Shown here: positions 51,704-60,747 of the stretch, in pieces
Layout of the letters: the number at the start of each line of letters is the position of its first letter
How positions within the stretch are numbered: position 1 is the stretch's first letter
NCBI GenBank assembly: GCA_964461135.1
Contig: CAYWTB010000002.1
Location: 62,001 to 126,000, forward strand
DNA length: 64,000 bases
Origin: RQOF01 sp964461135
Lineage (GTDB): Bacteria; Calditrichota; Calditrichia; RBG-13-44-9
Direction of reading: 5' to 3'
Position numbers and translations under genes: made by a program
The notes under the pieces: generated by a model
Told to the model about the DNA's origin: nothing
Database searches by the model: none
What the model saw: only the letters and a program-made list of their open reading frames with translations

Positions 51704-54700
51704 TTATTTTATTAATGCAAATCTTCCTGTCTTCTCTCCTATACCAGGGGCTTCCAGATAGAAAATATAGATACCCGGGGCGATATCCAGGTAATCTTTG
51801 GTAGTTAAATCCCATGGTTCTGCTCCATCCAATAGATCTGAATTGTGTTGTAAGGTTCGTACATGATCGCCGCTGACCGTGAAAATACGAATGGTACAAT
51901 CCTTTGGTAGGTGTATGAAATAGACGCGCCGTTCTCCCCGGCCAGTAGCAAATTTTCTGGTCGGTTCCCAACGCGCAGCCACCACATAAGGATTGGGTAC
52001 AACCGCCACTTTGTCAAGATCAGTTTCTGCCTGCTGGCGGTCGATTTTTGCTGCTTTGGTTGTAAACTGGTAAACATCGCCGCTGCGAAACGGTGTTTTG
52101 ATCTGAATTCGCAAAATATCACCGTCCTCCGGTAAAATGGGTTGTGCACCGCCATAAGGCTCCAGAAAACTCACCCTCCAGATTTCCTGCTGATTGGTGC
52201 CGTCGATTATAATTATCCTGATATATTCGGTGGAATCATTTAGAGGGACGGAAATCATGCTATCCCGTGTAGATTTTCTAAATTCTTCAAACATGAAAAG
52301 TACTTTCTTGTTTTCATATATGTCCCACACTGAAAAATTTACAGGAAAACGTGGACCAAACCACCAGGTGGTGTCGGGATCTCCAAACCTGATTTCGTAA
52401 CTGGAGGGATAACCTGGCCTGCGATGCGGGAATACATATTTTCTATCCACTTTAACCGGCAGGTTGCAATTTCCTTTAATCCATCCGGAATTTTGCCCAT
52501 CCCATTCGATGGTGTCACTAAGGGTAAATAGACGCAGACCAGAAAATAAAGGATTAAAGTCTTCTGCATTAATATAAGAGGATTGACTGAATACAGTATC
52601 CGACTGTGAGGAATTAGTAGTACTGACCAGGCTATAATGAATTGTATCCTGGTGAGTGGTATCATCAAAACTAAGCCGGAAGGTTTGATTATCCGATACC
52701 TGCAAAGGATCGAGCACATCGATCCAAACATTGCCGGTTGCAAATCCGGTCACATGAGTTATTGAATCCTTCACTCCGCCGGCTTTATACCCAGCTACCG
52801 GCGCCTGCGGGGTTATCTCCACCGTATTGGCATCAAGGGTTACGTTTCCGTTAATATCCTGTACAATTAAACGACTGCACTCAGATGGATACATGCTGGA
52901 ATCCGGGTCTCCCCTGTCATAAGAAACCGCGGCATAGTAGTACGTCTTGCCATTTATCACATCATTGTCTGTCCAGGAATGTTGTAACCCCTTGTTATCA
53001 CCCATATAAATTTGAATACCCTGATATTCCAGAGGAAAGAACCCTTCAACATCATCCCTGAGGTCGAATTGTGCGACGGGTTTAAGAAAGGTTTCTTCGC
53101 CAAAAGCATTCGTAATAATTCGGGCGTCAATAAATCCGGGATCGGTGCTTTTATAAATTTTATAACCCTCAAAATCGTAAGGTGGCGTGGAAAAAGGATC
53201 ATAGCTTCTTTCAGCCTGGTCGTCCCAATAAAGGGTGATCTTTTTATCTCCGGCCACCGCCCACACACGTGGTTTGTCAGGCGGCCGCGCAAAATTATAG
53301 TTTTCGTTATATATTCGTTGAACCGTTTGCTTATTGCGCCGGAGGTCGGATAAGTTTTCACCAAAAACGAGACAAACCGAGAATCGTTCGGTTAAACCGG
53401 AACGCAGGGGAAATAGCCCCGATCCATAAAGAAATGCGATATTACCGTTTTGCAGTTGTGTATCGAAATGACTTACAAAAACACGGTTCCACACATCCTG
53501 GTCTTTATAAAAGGCAAAACCCTGCCCGATATAAAATACGTCAAATGCGGTCAACCCGATCTGGTCTGATTCATCTTTATCAGTTGCATCAAAGTGGGGT
53601 TCGCCGGCAGTCGGGCGTCCATCGCCCTCTCCCAAATCACCGGTCCCGCCTAAACCATCTGCGCCAACATCATCTTTTTCGGGATCCCAATCCAGGTCGT
53701 TATCAATACCGTCATCGCGCCGCTCATCGATCATTTCATCAATCCGGCCGTCGCCGCTATTATCGATACCATCTGCATATTTAAAACCGATATGTAATGC
53801 ATTCTCATCAATGAGACCATTTTGATTATCATCAATCCCATTGTCAGGAATTTCTCCAATAATCATATTCTGGGTGACTACCGGGCTTCCCTCTTCGCCA
53901 TCTCCATCATCATCCACATGGTTAAAGGGATTTCCGGGGCTTTCCAGGAATGCATATCCGCACCAGCCGGTAGGTCCCCAACCGCCCTGTCCCAAACCAT
54001 TGGTATCCCAAGAATAGGTGATATCATTCTGTAAATCGAAGGAAGCATTATCATCATTTGAATCGTATTGACCTCCCACGCCAACATCAGCATACATACC
54101 GAAGGTCATTTTCTGATAATTTATGGTCCCCTCGTTCGTGATATCGTAATGCCAAAAAATAAGGTCTTCGGCCTGCACGTTTGCCCATTGGAATCCCCGA
54201 ACTCCAACTCGTAATGCTAAACCGCGCCGGCTATGATCTGTGGAATCCGGATAAAAGTCCTGACCGTCATCTGCATCATCATCCATAACAAAATAGCTTT
54301 CCTGGTCCGCATTGGTGCGTTTTCCAAAATAGCCATTCCAGAAACCATTCCAACTGGCATCCTTGTCCACCCAGCCATCCGGCCAGGAGTTAGGATTATC
54401 ACTCATGGCAATTTTATCCTGTCGCTGATTCGCATAACCGGGCCGGGGTTGCCAGCCGCGCTCCACACCATCCGGGGAAATATCCATTAATTCCCGGTAA
54501 CCTGCCTCACATAAGTAAAGCGTATCTCCATAGCGATTAACCACCTGGGTAACCACAATAGGCGTGATGCCATCCATATAAGAGTGATTTGTCCCCTTAG
54601 GCCACACGCCGGATGGCTGTCTTCCCCACCATGCGACTTCGCCAAAATTATAAAAAAGGGTTTCTACCAGGTTTCCATTATGGGTTCCTTCTTTGCGATA

Positions 54701-54802
54701 TGTTCGGTTTCCACGCATCTCTTTGGGAACGCTTATCTGGGCAATCAGGGATGCCGACATCGTGATCAGGATGGTAATAATGTATAATTTAAACCATCTC
54801 AT
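51704..54802 (-). CDS. Large secreted surface protein with calcium-binding-like repeats
   Basis: The 1032-residue protein has a signal peptide (ITILITMSASLIAQ). Residues 296-395 contain acidic repeats of the form DGIDNxxxGxIDE (HVDDDGDGEEG, DNGIDDNQNGLIDEN, ADGIDNSGDGRIDEM, DDGIDNDLDWDPEKDD), like thrombospondin type 3 calcium sites. A fibronectin-like domain follows (PPDKPRVWAVAGDKKITLYW), and the C-terminus (VVPNPYVVAARWEP to GIYIFYLEAPG) resembles a type IX sorting domain. No enzyme motif is seen. It lies between the TonB receptor and the PorV-like gene; no SusD homologue exists here, so it may be the surface glycan-binding partner of the receptor. Confidence 0.8.
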   Translation of the reverse strand: MRWFKLYIITILITMSASLIAQISVPKEMRGNRTYRKEGTHNGNLVETLFYNFGEVAWWGRQPSGVWPKGTNHSYMDGITPIVVTQVVNRYGDTLYLCEAGYRELMDISPDGVERGWQPRPGYANQRQDKIAMSDNPNSWPDGWVDKDASWNGFWNGYFGKRTNADQESYFVMDDDADDGQDFYPDSTDHSRRGLALRVGVRGFQWANVQAEDLIFWHYDITNEGTINYQKMTFGMYADVGVGGQYDSNDDNASFDLQNDITYSWDTNGLGQGGWGPTGWCGYAFLESPGNPFNHVDDDGDGEEGSPVVTQNMIIGEIPDNGIDDNQNGLIDENALHIGFKYADGIDNSGDGRIDEMIDERRDDGIDNDLDWDPEKDDVGADGLGGTGDLGEGDGRPTAGEPHFDATDKDESDQIGLTAFDVFYIGQGFAFYKDQDVWNRVFVSHFDTQLQNGNIAFLYGSGLFPLRSGLTERFSVCLVFGENLSDLRRNKQTVQRIYNENYNFARPPDKPRVWAVAGDKKITLYWDDQAERSYDPFSTPPYDFEGYKIYKSTDPGFIDARIITNAFGEETFLKPVAQFDLRDDVEGFFPLEYQGIQIYMGDNKGLQHSWTDNDVINGKTYYYAAVSYDRGDPDSSMYPSECSRLIVQDINGNVTLDANTVEITPQAPVAGYKAGGVKDSITHVTGFATGNVWIDVLDPLQVSDNQTFRLSFDDTTHQDTIHYSLVSTTNSSQSDTVFSQSSYINAEDFNPLFSGLRLFTLSDTIEWDGQNSGWIKGNCNLPVKVDRKYVFPHRRPGYPSSYEIRFGDPDTTWWFGPRFPVNFSVWDIYENKKVLFMFEEFRKSTRDSMISVPLNDSTEYIRIIIIDGTNQQEIWRVSFLEPYGGAQPILPEDGDILRIQIKTPFRSGDVYQFTTKAAKIDRQQAETDLDKVAVVPNPYVVAARWEPTRKFATGRGERRVYFIHLPKDCTIRIFTVSGDHVRTLQHNSDLLDGAEPWDLTTKDYLDIAPGIYIFYLEAPGIGEKTGRFALIK

Positions 54803-54898
54803 CGAAATCTATCCTCTTTAGATATTTATTACAAAATTTGCTTTCATCAATCAGAACCTACGACTTAGACGGGGAAGCTCTGTATAAAATAATTTTTA

Positions 54899-57568
54899 TC
54901 AAAGATCAAAACTAAAGCCCATCAAAATTTTACGAGGCTCGGAATAATAATCCGGCCGTTGCAACCATTCATCTAATGTATTTACATGTCCTACTCTGTC
55001 ACCCAGGTATTGGCTCACAAGAGAATAACCTGCACGCCCGGTATCGGTATAAACATCAATTTCATTTTTCCGATCGAAAACATTATATACCTTCAAGAAT
55101 ACATTAAAACGTTCACTCCATAGTAAAATTTGCCTTGATATTCTTAAATCGATATTATAGTTGAATGGCTTTCTTCCACTGTTTTCGAATGTCGTTTCCA
55201 GGCTTTGAATTGCAGGGGTGTAAGGCAGGCCGCTTTGAACCTGGGAAATAATACCTGCGGTAATGAGACGCGGATTACTGTAGGTTACCGACAAATTAAT
55301 TGTATGGCGCTGATCCCAGTTGAGCGGTACTACCTGGATATTGCTTTCTTTTGGCGGAAAGTATTGCTGATTGTAGAACTGTTGATCGGGATCGGAAGCA
55401 TTCCCTTCAGCCACCTGAAAGGTGTAGTCAAAACCAACCGTCAGGTAATCCGAGGCGGATGGCCGTTTATTGACCGAGAGAGTGATACCGCGAATATTAC
55501 CATAATCCCGGTTTACATATCGTGCATAGCGATCTCCTCCCTCGTAGGTTGAAAAAATTTCTGTACCCAGCAGATTGCGTGCATCTTTATAGTAACCCGT
55601 CACATCAATACCAATGAGATTAAGCAACTCCTGCTGGAATCCGATTTCGTAAATAATGGTGGTTTGTGGCTTCAAATCGGCATTTCCGATGAGTGTTGCT
55701 AAAGCTCCCGGTGCAACTGCAAAACGCGGATTTTTATAGATAAATTCATAGAGTGGAATCTGGAAGAAATGGCCATAGGAAGCATGGATCACTCCGCTTG
55801 CAGAAATAGGAAAAGCCAGACCGACGCGGGGGCTCAATTGATGTTGTATATCGGCGCTCTTGTATCCCGATTCCGGCAGCCTCGCCTGGGGGTCCCGGAG
55901 ATCTGTGGGAACTTCCCCATGGGAGTTAAAATAATCATACCGTAATCCGGCATTAATTGTCATATTGTCCAGTTCTATTTTATCCTGGATATATGCTGCC
56001 CCTTCCACAGCATCATGTGTATGTTTACCCTGATTAAAGAAGGCGAATTCACTGAATACACCTCCGCCAGGAACGCCCCGATAATTGGCTTCGAAATTAT
56101 TTTCTACAAACCTGTTATGTTTATATTCCACACCTAGCTTTACCTGATGAATTTTTGTGATTTGGGAGGTGAGGTCAAATTTGGCATTATCTACAGTCGT
56201 TGAACGGTTCGTATGTGTCATATCTGTTCCGCCGGTAAGAAAACTGTATGCATCCTCCCTGTTCCTCAATATTAGTGGATTCGCATAGCGAGAATCGTTC
56301 GGGTCTTTAAAAACATACGATTTAAAATCATAGTTATTATGTGACAGTTTAACCGTATAGAACGTCTTCGATGAAAGGGCATGATTCCAGTCTAAAATAT
56401 TGGTAATACCATATTCATGGTCGGTTTTTTTCCCATCCGGATTGTACTTATAAAGTTGATCGTAAAAGTTGCGCTTGAATTGGTTTCCCAGAAGGTTGTA
56501 GTTTAATTTAATGGTAGGAGATAATTTAAAGACTAATTTTAAATTTCCATAATATTCGGAATTAGAATTCATAGGAACTGGTTGATTATCACCGGTTTGT
56601 ACAATATGCACTGGTTTGGCAGTATAATCCGATGAATCTTTTGGGTTGAATTGGCGCTGACCGTACATCCAACCGTCGTTATAAAATCGCCTGAACGAAA
56701 GATAATAGCTCATAATATTACTGAGCAGGGGTAACGGACCGTTAAAATAGAACTGGTAGTTATAAATATCCGTCGGATTCCGATTATCAATGTTATAAAA
56801 TAGATCGGTATGAGAACTAACATAATCTCCTGAATAGACGGACCCCCCAAAATGGAAATGATCTTCCGGATTTTTCGTTACCACTTCTACAATACCCGAC
56901 ATAACCTGCCCATATTCGGCATTGAAAGTCCCGCTGATGACCTTTAACTCCTGAATAGCGTTCTGATCCACATTTACTGCTGCTTTACCTGTGTATGGAT
57001 CGGTTACAGAAACACCATCCACCAGGTAGGCAATTTCACTGGACCGTCCGCCACGAATATGGAATTCCCCCCTATTATCAACCACTACACCGGCTTGCAG
57101 GCTCAGAATATCGCCAACATTTTCCACGGGCATACTGTGAATTTCATCTGCGGATACTGAAGATGAGGTGGCTGTCATGTCTTTTTGGATAAGGGGACGT
57201 TCAGCTTCAACTGTTATGGTTTCACCCAGTTCAAGGGCGGTAGGATTTAATTTAAAATCCAAACGGGTAGTTTGGTCTACGGACACTTTTACATTTGTAA
57301 CTCGTACTTCCTGGTAGCTCAACATAGAACCTACCAGGGTATAATTACCTGGCGGCATATTTAAAAGGATATAATCGCCATCCATATCAGAAGCGGCTCC
57401 CATTGCACTTCCCTCAACCACTATATTGGCACCGGGAAGAGCATCACCGGTCGTGGCGTCAGAAATATGACCGACAATTTTACCGGTTTGACCCGTCCAT
57501 CCTGACTGTGTTAAGATTATTAGATATATTAAAACCTTAACAATGCAGAGCTTTTTTATATTTTTCAT
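54899..57568 (-). CDS. TonB-dependent outer-membrane receptor with carboxypeptidase-regulatory domain
   Basis: The 889-residue protein has a signal peptide, an N-terminal carboxypeptidase-regulatory-like domain (GKIVGHISDATTGDALPGAN, about 28-115), a plug (ENVGDILSLQAGVVVDNRGE, FHIRGGRSSEIAYLVDGVSV) and a 22-strand-like barrel ending ILMGFSFDL. It is SusC-like in domain order but somewhat shorter than typical SusC. It presumably imports gluco-oligosaccharides using TonB energy. An intrinsic terminator separates it from the upstream CBM9-like gene. Confidence 0.9.
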   Translation of the reverse strand: MKNIKKLCIVKVLIYLIILTQSGWTGQTGKIVGHISDATTGDALPGANIVVEGSAMGAASDMDGDYILLNMPPGNYTLVGSMLSYQEVRVTNVKVSVDQTTRLDFKLNPTALELGETITVEAERPLIQKDMTATSSSVSADEIHSMPVENVGDILSLQAGVVVDNRGEFHIRGGRSSEIAYLVDGVSVTDPYTGKAAVNVDQNAIQELKVISGTFNAEYGQVMSGIVEVVTKNPEDHFHFGGSVYSGDYVSSHTDLFYNIDNRNPTDIYNYQFYFNGPLPLLSNIMSYYLSFRRFYNDGWMYGQRQFNPKDSSDYTAKPVHIVQTGDNQPVPMNSNSEYYGNLKLVFKLSPTIKLNYNLLGNQFKRNFYDQLYKYNPDGKKTDHEYGITNILDWNHALSSKTFYTVKLSHNNYDFKSYVFKDPNDSRYANPLILRNREDAYSFLTGGTDMTHTNRSTTVDNAKFDLTSQITKIHQVKLGVEYKHNRFVENNFEANYRGVPGGGVFSEFAFFNQGKHTHDAVEGAAYIQDKIELDNMTINAGLRYDYFNSHGEVPTDLRDPQARLPESGYKSADIQHQLSPRVGLAFPISASGVIHASYGHFFQIPLYEFIYKNPRFAVAPGALATLIGNADLKPQTTIIYEIGFQQELLNLIGIDVTGYYKDARNLLGTEIFSTYEGGDRYARYVNRDYGNIRGITLSVNKRPSASDYLTVGFDYTFQVAEGNASDPDQQFYNQQYFPPKESNIQVVPLNWDQRHTINLSVTYSNPRLITAGIISQVQSGLPYTPAIQSLETTFENSGRKPFNYNIDLRISRQILLWSERFNVFLKVYNVFDRKNEIDVYTDTGRAGYSLVSQYLGDRVGHVNTLDEWLQRPDYYSEPRKILMGFSFDL

Positions 57569-57599
57569 TCTTTTAATAATTTAGAATTTGGAAAATTAA

Positions 57600-57626
57600 A
57601 GGGGACACCTCTTGGAGGTGCCCCCA
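57600..57626 (-). terminator. Intrinsic terminator or attenuator after the CBM9-like gene
   Basis: GGGGACACCTC and GAGGTGCCCCC pair into a strong stem (one mismatch) with a TTG loop. On the minus strand the stem is followed by TTTAATTTT. It lies between the secreted CBM9-like gene and the TonB receptor gene and could lower read-through into the latter. Confidence 0.75.
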
Positions 57627-57642
57627 GTGTATAATAGCATAT

Positions 57643-59409
57643 TTACTTTAGAAGCATCATTTTTCTGGTCAGTTTGAAATTTTGAGCAGACATCTGGTAG
57701 AAATAAATCCCACTGGCTACAGAATTACCGAAATTATCGGTTCCATTCCATACCACAGTGTGTGAACCAGCACCTTGTTTACCATTGAACAGTGTGGTCA
57801 CTTTGCTTCCAAGGATGTTATAGACGTTAATGGTTAGATTAGAAGCGGTTGGTAAATAATAGCTAATGCGTGTTGTTGGATTAAAAGGATTCGGATAATT
57901 TTGATCCAAGCGATACCCTATTGGTACAGTGGTTACACCGGCACCACCAATTCCAACGGCGGTTTCATTAGAAAGAATTACTTCGCGATACATATAGTAC
58001 TTTTCAAAAGTCGGATCGGCCCACTGGGTTCCCCACCAATTGGGGGCATAATCTGCCACATCCACGTTAAAGGTGTCAGCAGATGCATAATCCAGATCCC
58101 ATATCACCACACTCAAGTTTACCGTATCCAGGTCAACATAACCAAACAGATCGGTATGAACAACAACCTCGAGTGAATATCCTTCATCCGGTCCGTTTGT
58201 CTCAGTATGGGTAACTGTACCTGCAGGCTCATACGAGGCTCCTTCAGCACCGCCAGTCGGTACATTGGCACTTAACTGAAACTGGATTGGATCACCAACG
58301 TTGGGGGTAAAATACATTGCTTTAATCTCCATGCGCTCGGTTGGATTAATAACTTTATAGTTCATCCACAAAAAGAGTCCATCCGCTTCCCATCCTGGTG
58401 ACCAACTACACACCGAGGAATCATTTGATTGTACACCTATATATAGATCAGTACCATTATGGGCAAATTTTACCGTTGCCATGCTGGTATCAGTATAAAA
58501 GTTCAAAGAATCTCCCCATTGCTGGTAATAGCCACCGGTAGATCTACCAGAACCTTTACCGACTATCACATAATCGGCATTGGTCCAGAATGATTCATTC
58601 AATTGGCCATCAAGGGTAATTGTATCGGTAGTTTTGATGGCAATTTTTCTGGGTGGGTCGGCCAGTTTTAGGATACGCATGTCTGGTCCCCATTGACTTC
58701 CCCACCAGCTTTTATAAAAAGAACCTACATCCCAAATTTGACCATCTTCACCCGTATAACCATCGGGATCAAAGATATTAAACAAAACCGGTACATTTGC
58801 ATTGGGATCGGTGTAACCCAACTGGTCTAAATGAATCACTAATTCAGCAGTATAGCCAGAATCTACTTGTGTAGTGTCATTTACAATTGTGGAAGGATGC
58901 TTCCATGCTGCACCGGAACCGGATCCGGGATAAAGTCCGGGTTCTTCATAATGGATATCAGGATTCGTACCGACCAGGTTGAAATAGAGCTTGTACTCCA
59001 CTGGAATTCCTGCAGCGGTATTAATTTTCATGAAAAGGCCATCGCCTTCCCAGCTTCCATCAAACCGGCAGACAGAATGATCATCAGACTGGAGAGAAAT
59101 GTAAAGATCAAGACCGTAATGGAGAATACGAACGAAGGTTGTGGTCGTATCCGTATAAGGAGGTTGGACCAGCTCTTCTCCGCTAACGGCGTATTGCACA
59201 TCTCCCGGAGTAAAAGTAGAACGGAAAACCAAAATATCATATCGGCGTGCCCAATCCATTTCATCCAGCATCCCATCCACCGTTATGGGATTTTCTGCAG
59301 ATGTAATTTGTAAATAGGGCGGATCAACATGCCCTGTTCCACTGATCGCATTTCCAGCAAAAGCCAGAAATAAAACCAGGATCGCAACACCAGTAAATAA
59401 AGATTTCAT
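57643..59409 (-). CDS. Secreted protein with two CBM9/DOMON-like domains and sorting tail
   Basis: The 588-residue protein has a signal peptide (AILVLFLAFAGNAIS), two tandem beta-sandwich domains of CBM9/DOMON type (first about 30-250: ITVDGMLDEMDWARR, DLYISLQSDDHSVC; second about 255-475: ITLDGQLNESFWTNADY, DLYIGVQSNDSSVC) and a type IX-like tail (YRLDQNYPNPFNPTTRISYY to KMMLLK). The duplicated halves share LYI-x-[LV]-QS-[ND]-D-x-SVC. CBM9 modules bind the ends of beta-glucans, so a surface glycan-binding role in the locus is likely. AAAAGGGG precedes the ATG. Confidence 0.82.
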   Translation of the reverse strand: MKSLFTGVAILVLFLAFAGNAISGTGHVDPPYLQITSAENPITVDGMLDEMDWARRYDILVFRSTFTPGDVQYAVSGEELVQPPYTDTTTTFVRILHYGLDLYISLQSDDHSVCRFDGSWEGDGLFMKINTAAGIPVEYKLYFNLVGTNPDIHYEEPGLYPGSGSGAAWKHPSTIVNDTTQVDSGYTAELVIHLDQLGYTDPNANVPVLFNIFDPDGYTGEDGQIWDVGSFYKSWWGSQWGPDMRILKLADPPRKIAIKTTDTITLDGQLNESFWTNADYVIVGKGSGRSTGGYYQQWGDSLNFYTDTSMATVKFAHNGTDLYIGVQSNDSSVCSWSPGWEADGLFLWMNYKVINPTERMEIKAMYFTPNVGDPIQFQLSANVPTGGAEGASYEPAGTVTHTETNGPDEGYSLEVVVHTDLFGYVDLDTVNLSVVIWDLDYASADTFNVDVADYAPNWWGTQWADPTFEKYYMYREVILSNETAVGIGGAGVTTVPIGYRLDQNYPNPFNPTTRISYYLPTASNLTINVYNILGSKVTTLFNGKQGAGSHTVVWNGTDNFGNSVASGIYFYQMSAQNFKLTRKMMLLK

Positions 59410-59448
59410 AGTGAACCCCTTTTATTTAGTTAGACATTAAAGAATTAT

Positions 59449-60480
59449 TTAAAAAAGATTATGACCTGATTGATATAAACAACCACAGGAGCCTCCAATT
59501 ACAAGACCTGTGGTAAGAACTTCTCGGTGTGGCATTTTCGGATCGATTTCACCACTTATCATTTTAAAGAGGTATCGAATAGCCCTGCTACCTAATTCTT
59601 GAATAGGAACATGAACGGTAGTCAGTCGAGGTTGGAGAAGCCGGCTCATATATATATTGTCAAATCCGACCACAGCTATATCTTGGGGTATTTTCATTCC
59701 TGCTGTCCGGGCGGCTTCATATATACCAACTGCCATCATATCGTTCGCTGCAAAGACCGCATCCGGTTTTATTTTCTGGTTTATTAGACGGTTGAAACCG
59801 TAGTAACCCGAACGTACTGTAAAATCTCCTGATACCATGAAATTCTTATCAAAAGGCAATCCAAATTGTGTTAAGGCTTCCTGGTATCCTCGTAATCTTT
59901 CCTCAGCATCACAATTCCCATCAGGACCTAAAATCATACCAATCTTTTGATAGTTATGCTTAATCAGATGTTCAGTAATTGTAAATGCCCCTTGATAATT
60001 ATCAATATTAAAACTGATTACATCTTTCAGATCGCTACACACATTCAATAAAATCACAGGTCTTCGGCTTTGTCGAATTAATTCAGCAGTTTCTCTATGA
60101 AGTTGAGGTACCATAAGTATTACACCATCCGTACGTCCGCTACCCATAAATTCTAAAAGCGTTTCAATAATATTCCTCTGGTCATGAGAACTGGAGATTA
60201 ACACGAATTTATTTGTACGGTATGCCTCTTCATCAATCCCATGGATGATGTCCATAAAAAATTCATCTACCAGTTCAGGCAGAATGACACCAATCGTATC
60301 GGTTCTTTTACGGGATAATCCCCGGGCAATGGGATTAGGCTTATAATTCAATTCCCGCGAGATCTTTAAAATTTTTTGGCGGGTTTCATCACGTATAGCA
60401 CCCGTATTGTTCAAAGCACGGGAAACAGTTGCGATCGAAACCCCAGCCTGTTTCGCAATTTCAATGATATTGGTGGTCAA
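59449..60480 (-). CDS. LacI-family transcriptional regulator
   Basis: The 343-residue protein has a LacI HTH (NIIEIAKQAGVSIATVSRAL, residues 4-23) with hinge PNPIARGLSRKRTDTIGVIL, and a sugar-binding periplasmic-binding-like domain (AVFAANDMMAVGIYEAARTA, DIAVVGFDN). It starts at TTG (60,480) with only a weak ribosome-binding site; no ATG is near. A perfect palindromic operator TGTAAACGTTTACA lies in its promoter, so it probably represses itself. It sits between the periplasmic GH144-like gene and the CBM9-like gene and is the likely regulator of the glycan locus, with a gluco-oligosaccharide as inducer. Confidence 0.9.
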   Translation of the reverse strand: MTTNIIEIAKQAGVSIATVSRALNNTGAIRDETRQKILKISRELNYKPNPIARGLSRKRTDTIGVILPELVDEFFMDIIHGIDEEAYRTNKFVLISSSHDQRNIIETLLEFMGSGRTDGVILMVPQLHRETAELIRQSRRPVILLNVCSDLKDVISFNIDNYQGAFTITEHLIKHNYQKIGMILGPDGNCDAEERLRGYQEALTQFGLPFDKNFMVSGDFTVRSGYYGFNRLINQKIKPDAVFAANDMMAVGIYEAARTAGMKIPQDIAVVGFDNIYMSRLLQPRLTTVHVPIQELGSRAIRYLFKMISGEIDPKMPHREVLTTGLVIGGSCGCLYQSGHNLF

Positions 60481-60556
60481 TGGATTCTTTGTAAATAATT
60501 GTCGATTTACAATCTCCTCTGCTTAATATTTGGTATATTATTTAATAAATACATGT

Positions 60557-60608
60557 TGTAAACGTTTACATTTTGATACAATTTAATTTTATTTCATGGA
60601 TTTGTCAA
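60557..60608 (-). promoter_or_regulatory. lacI-type promoter with palindromic operator
   Basis: On the minus strand TTGACA (60,608-60,603), a 17-bp spacer and TAAATT (60,585-60,580) form a promoter. The perfect 14-bp palindrome TGTAAACGTTTACA (60,557-60,570), the classic LacI/CcpA-family operator form, lies at about +3 to +16 of the transcript. I found no second copy in the other gaps of the locus. Confidence 0.8.
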
Positions 60609-60747
60609 GGGGTAATCTTGAGAAAATTAAATTTTTTATAATTGCGTATTCGATCTTCCCGAAAGCTACACCAATCGTGAGTTTTTAATGGAAATTTCCA
60701 GCAAGTCGTGAAGTTAAGGACAAACCATTCACATTGTAAAAACTTTA

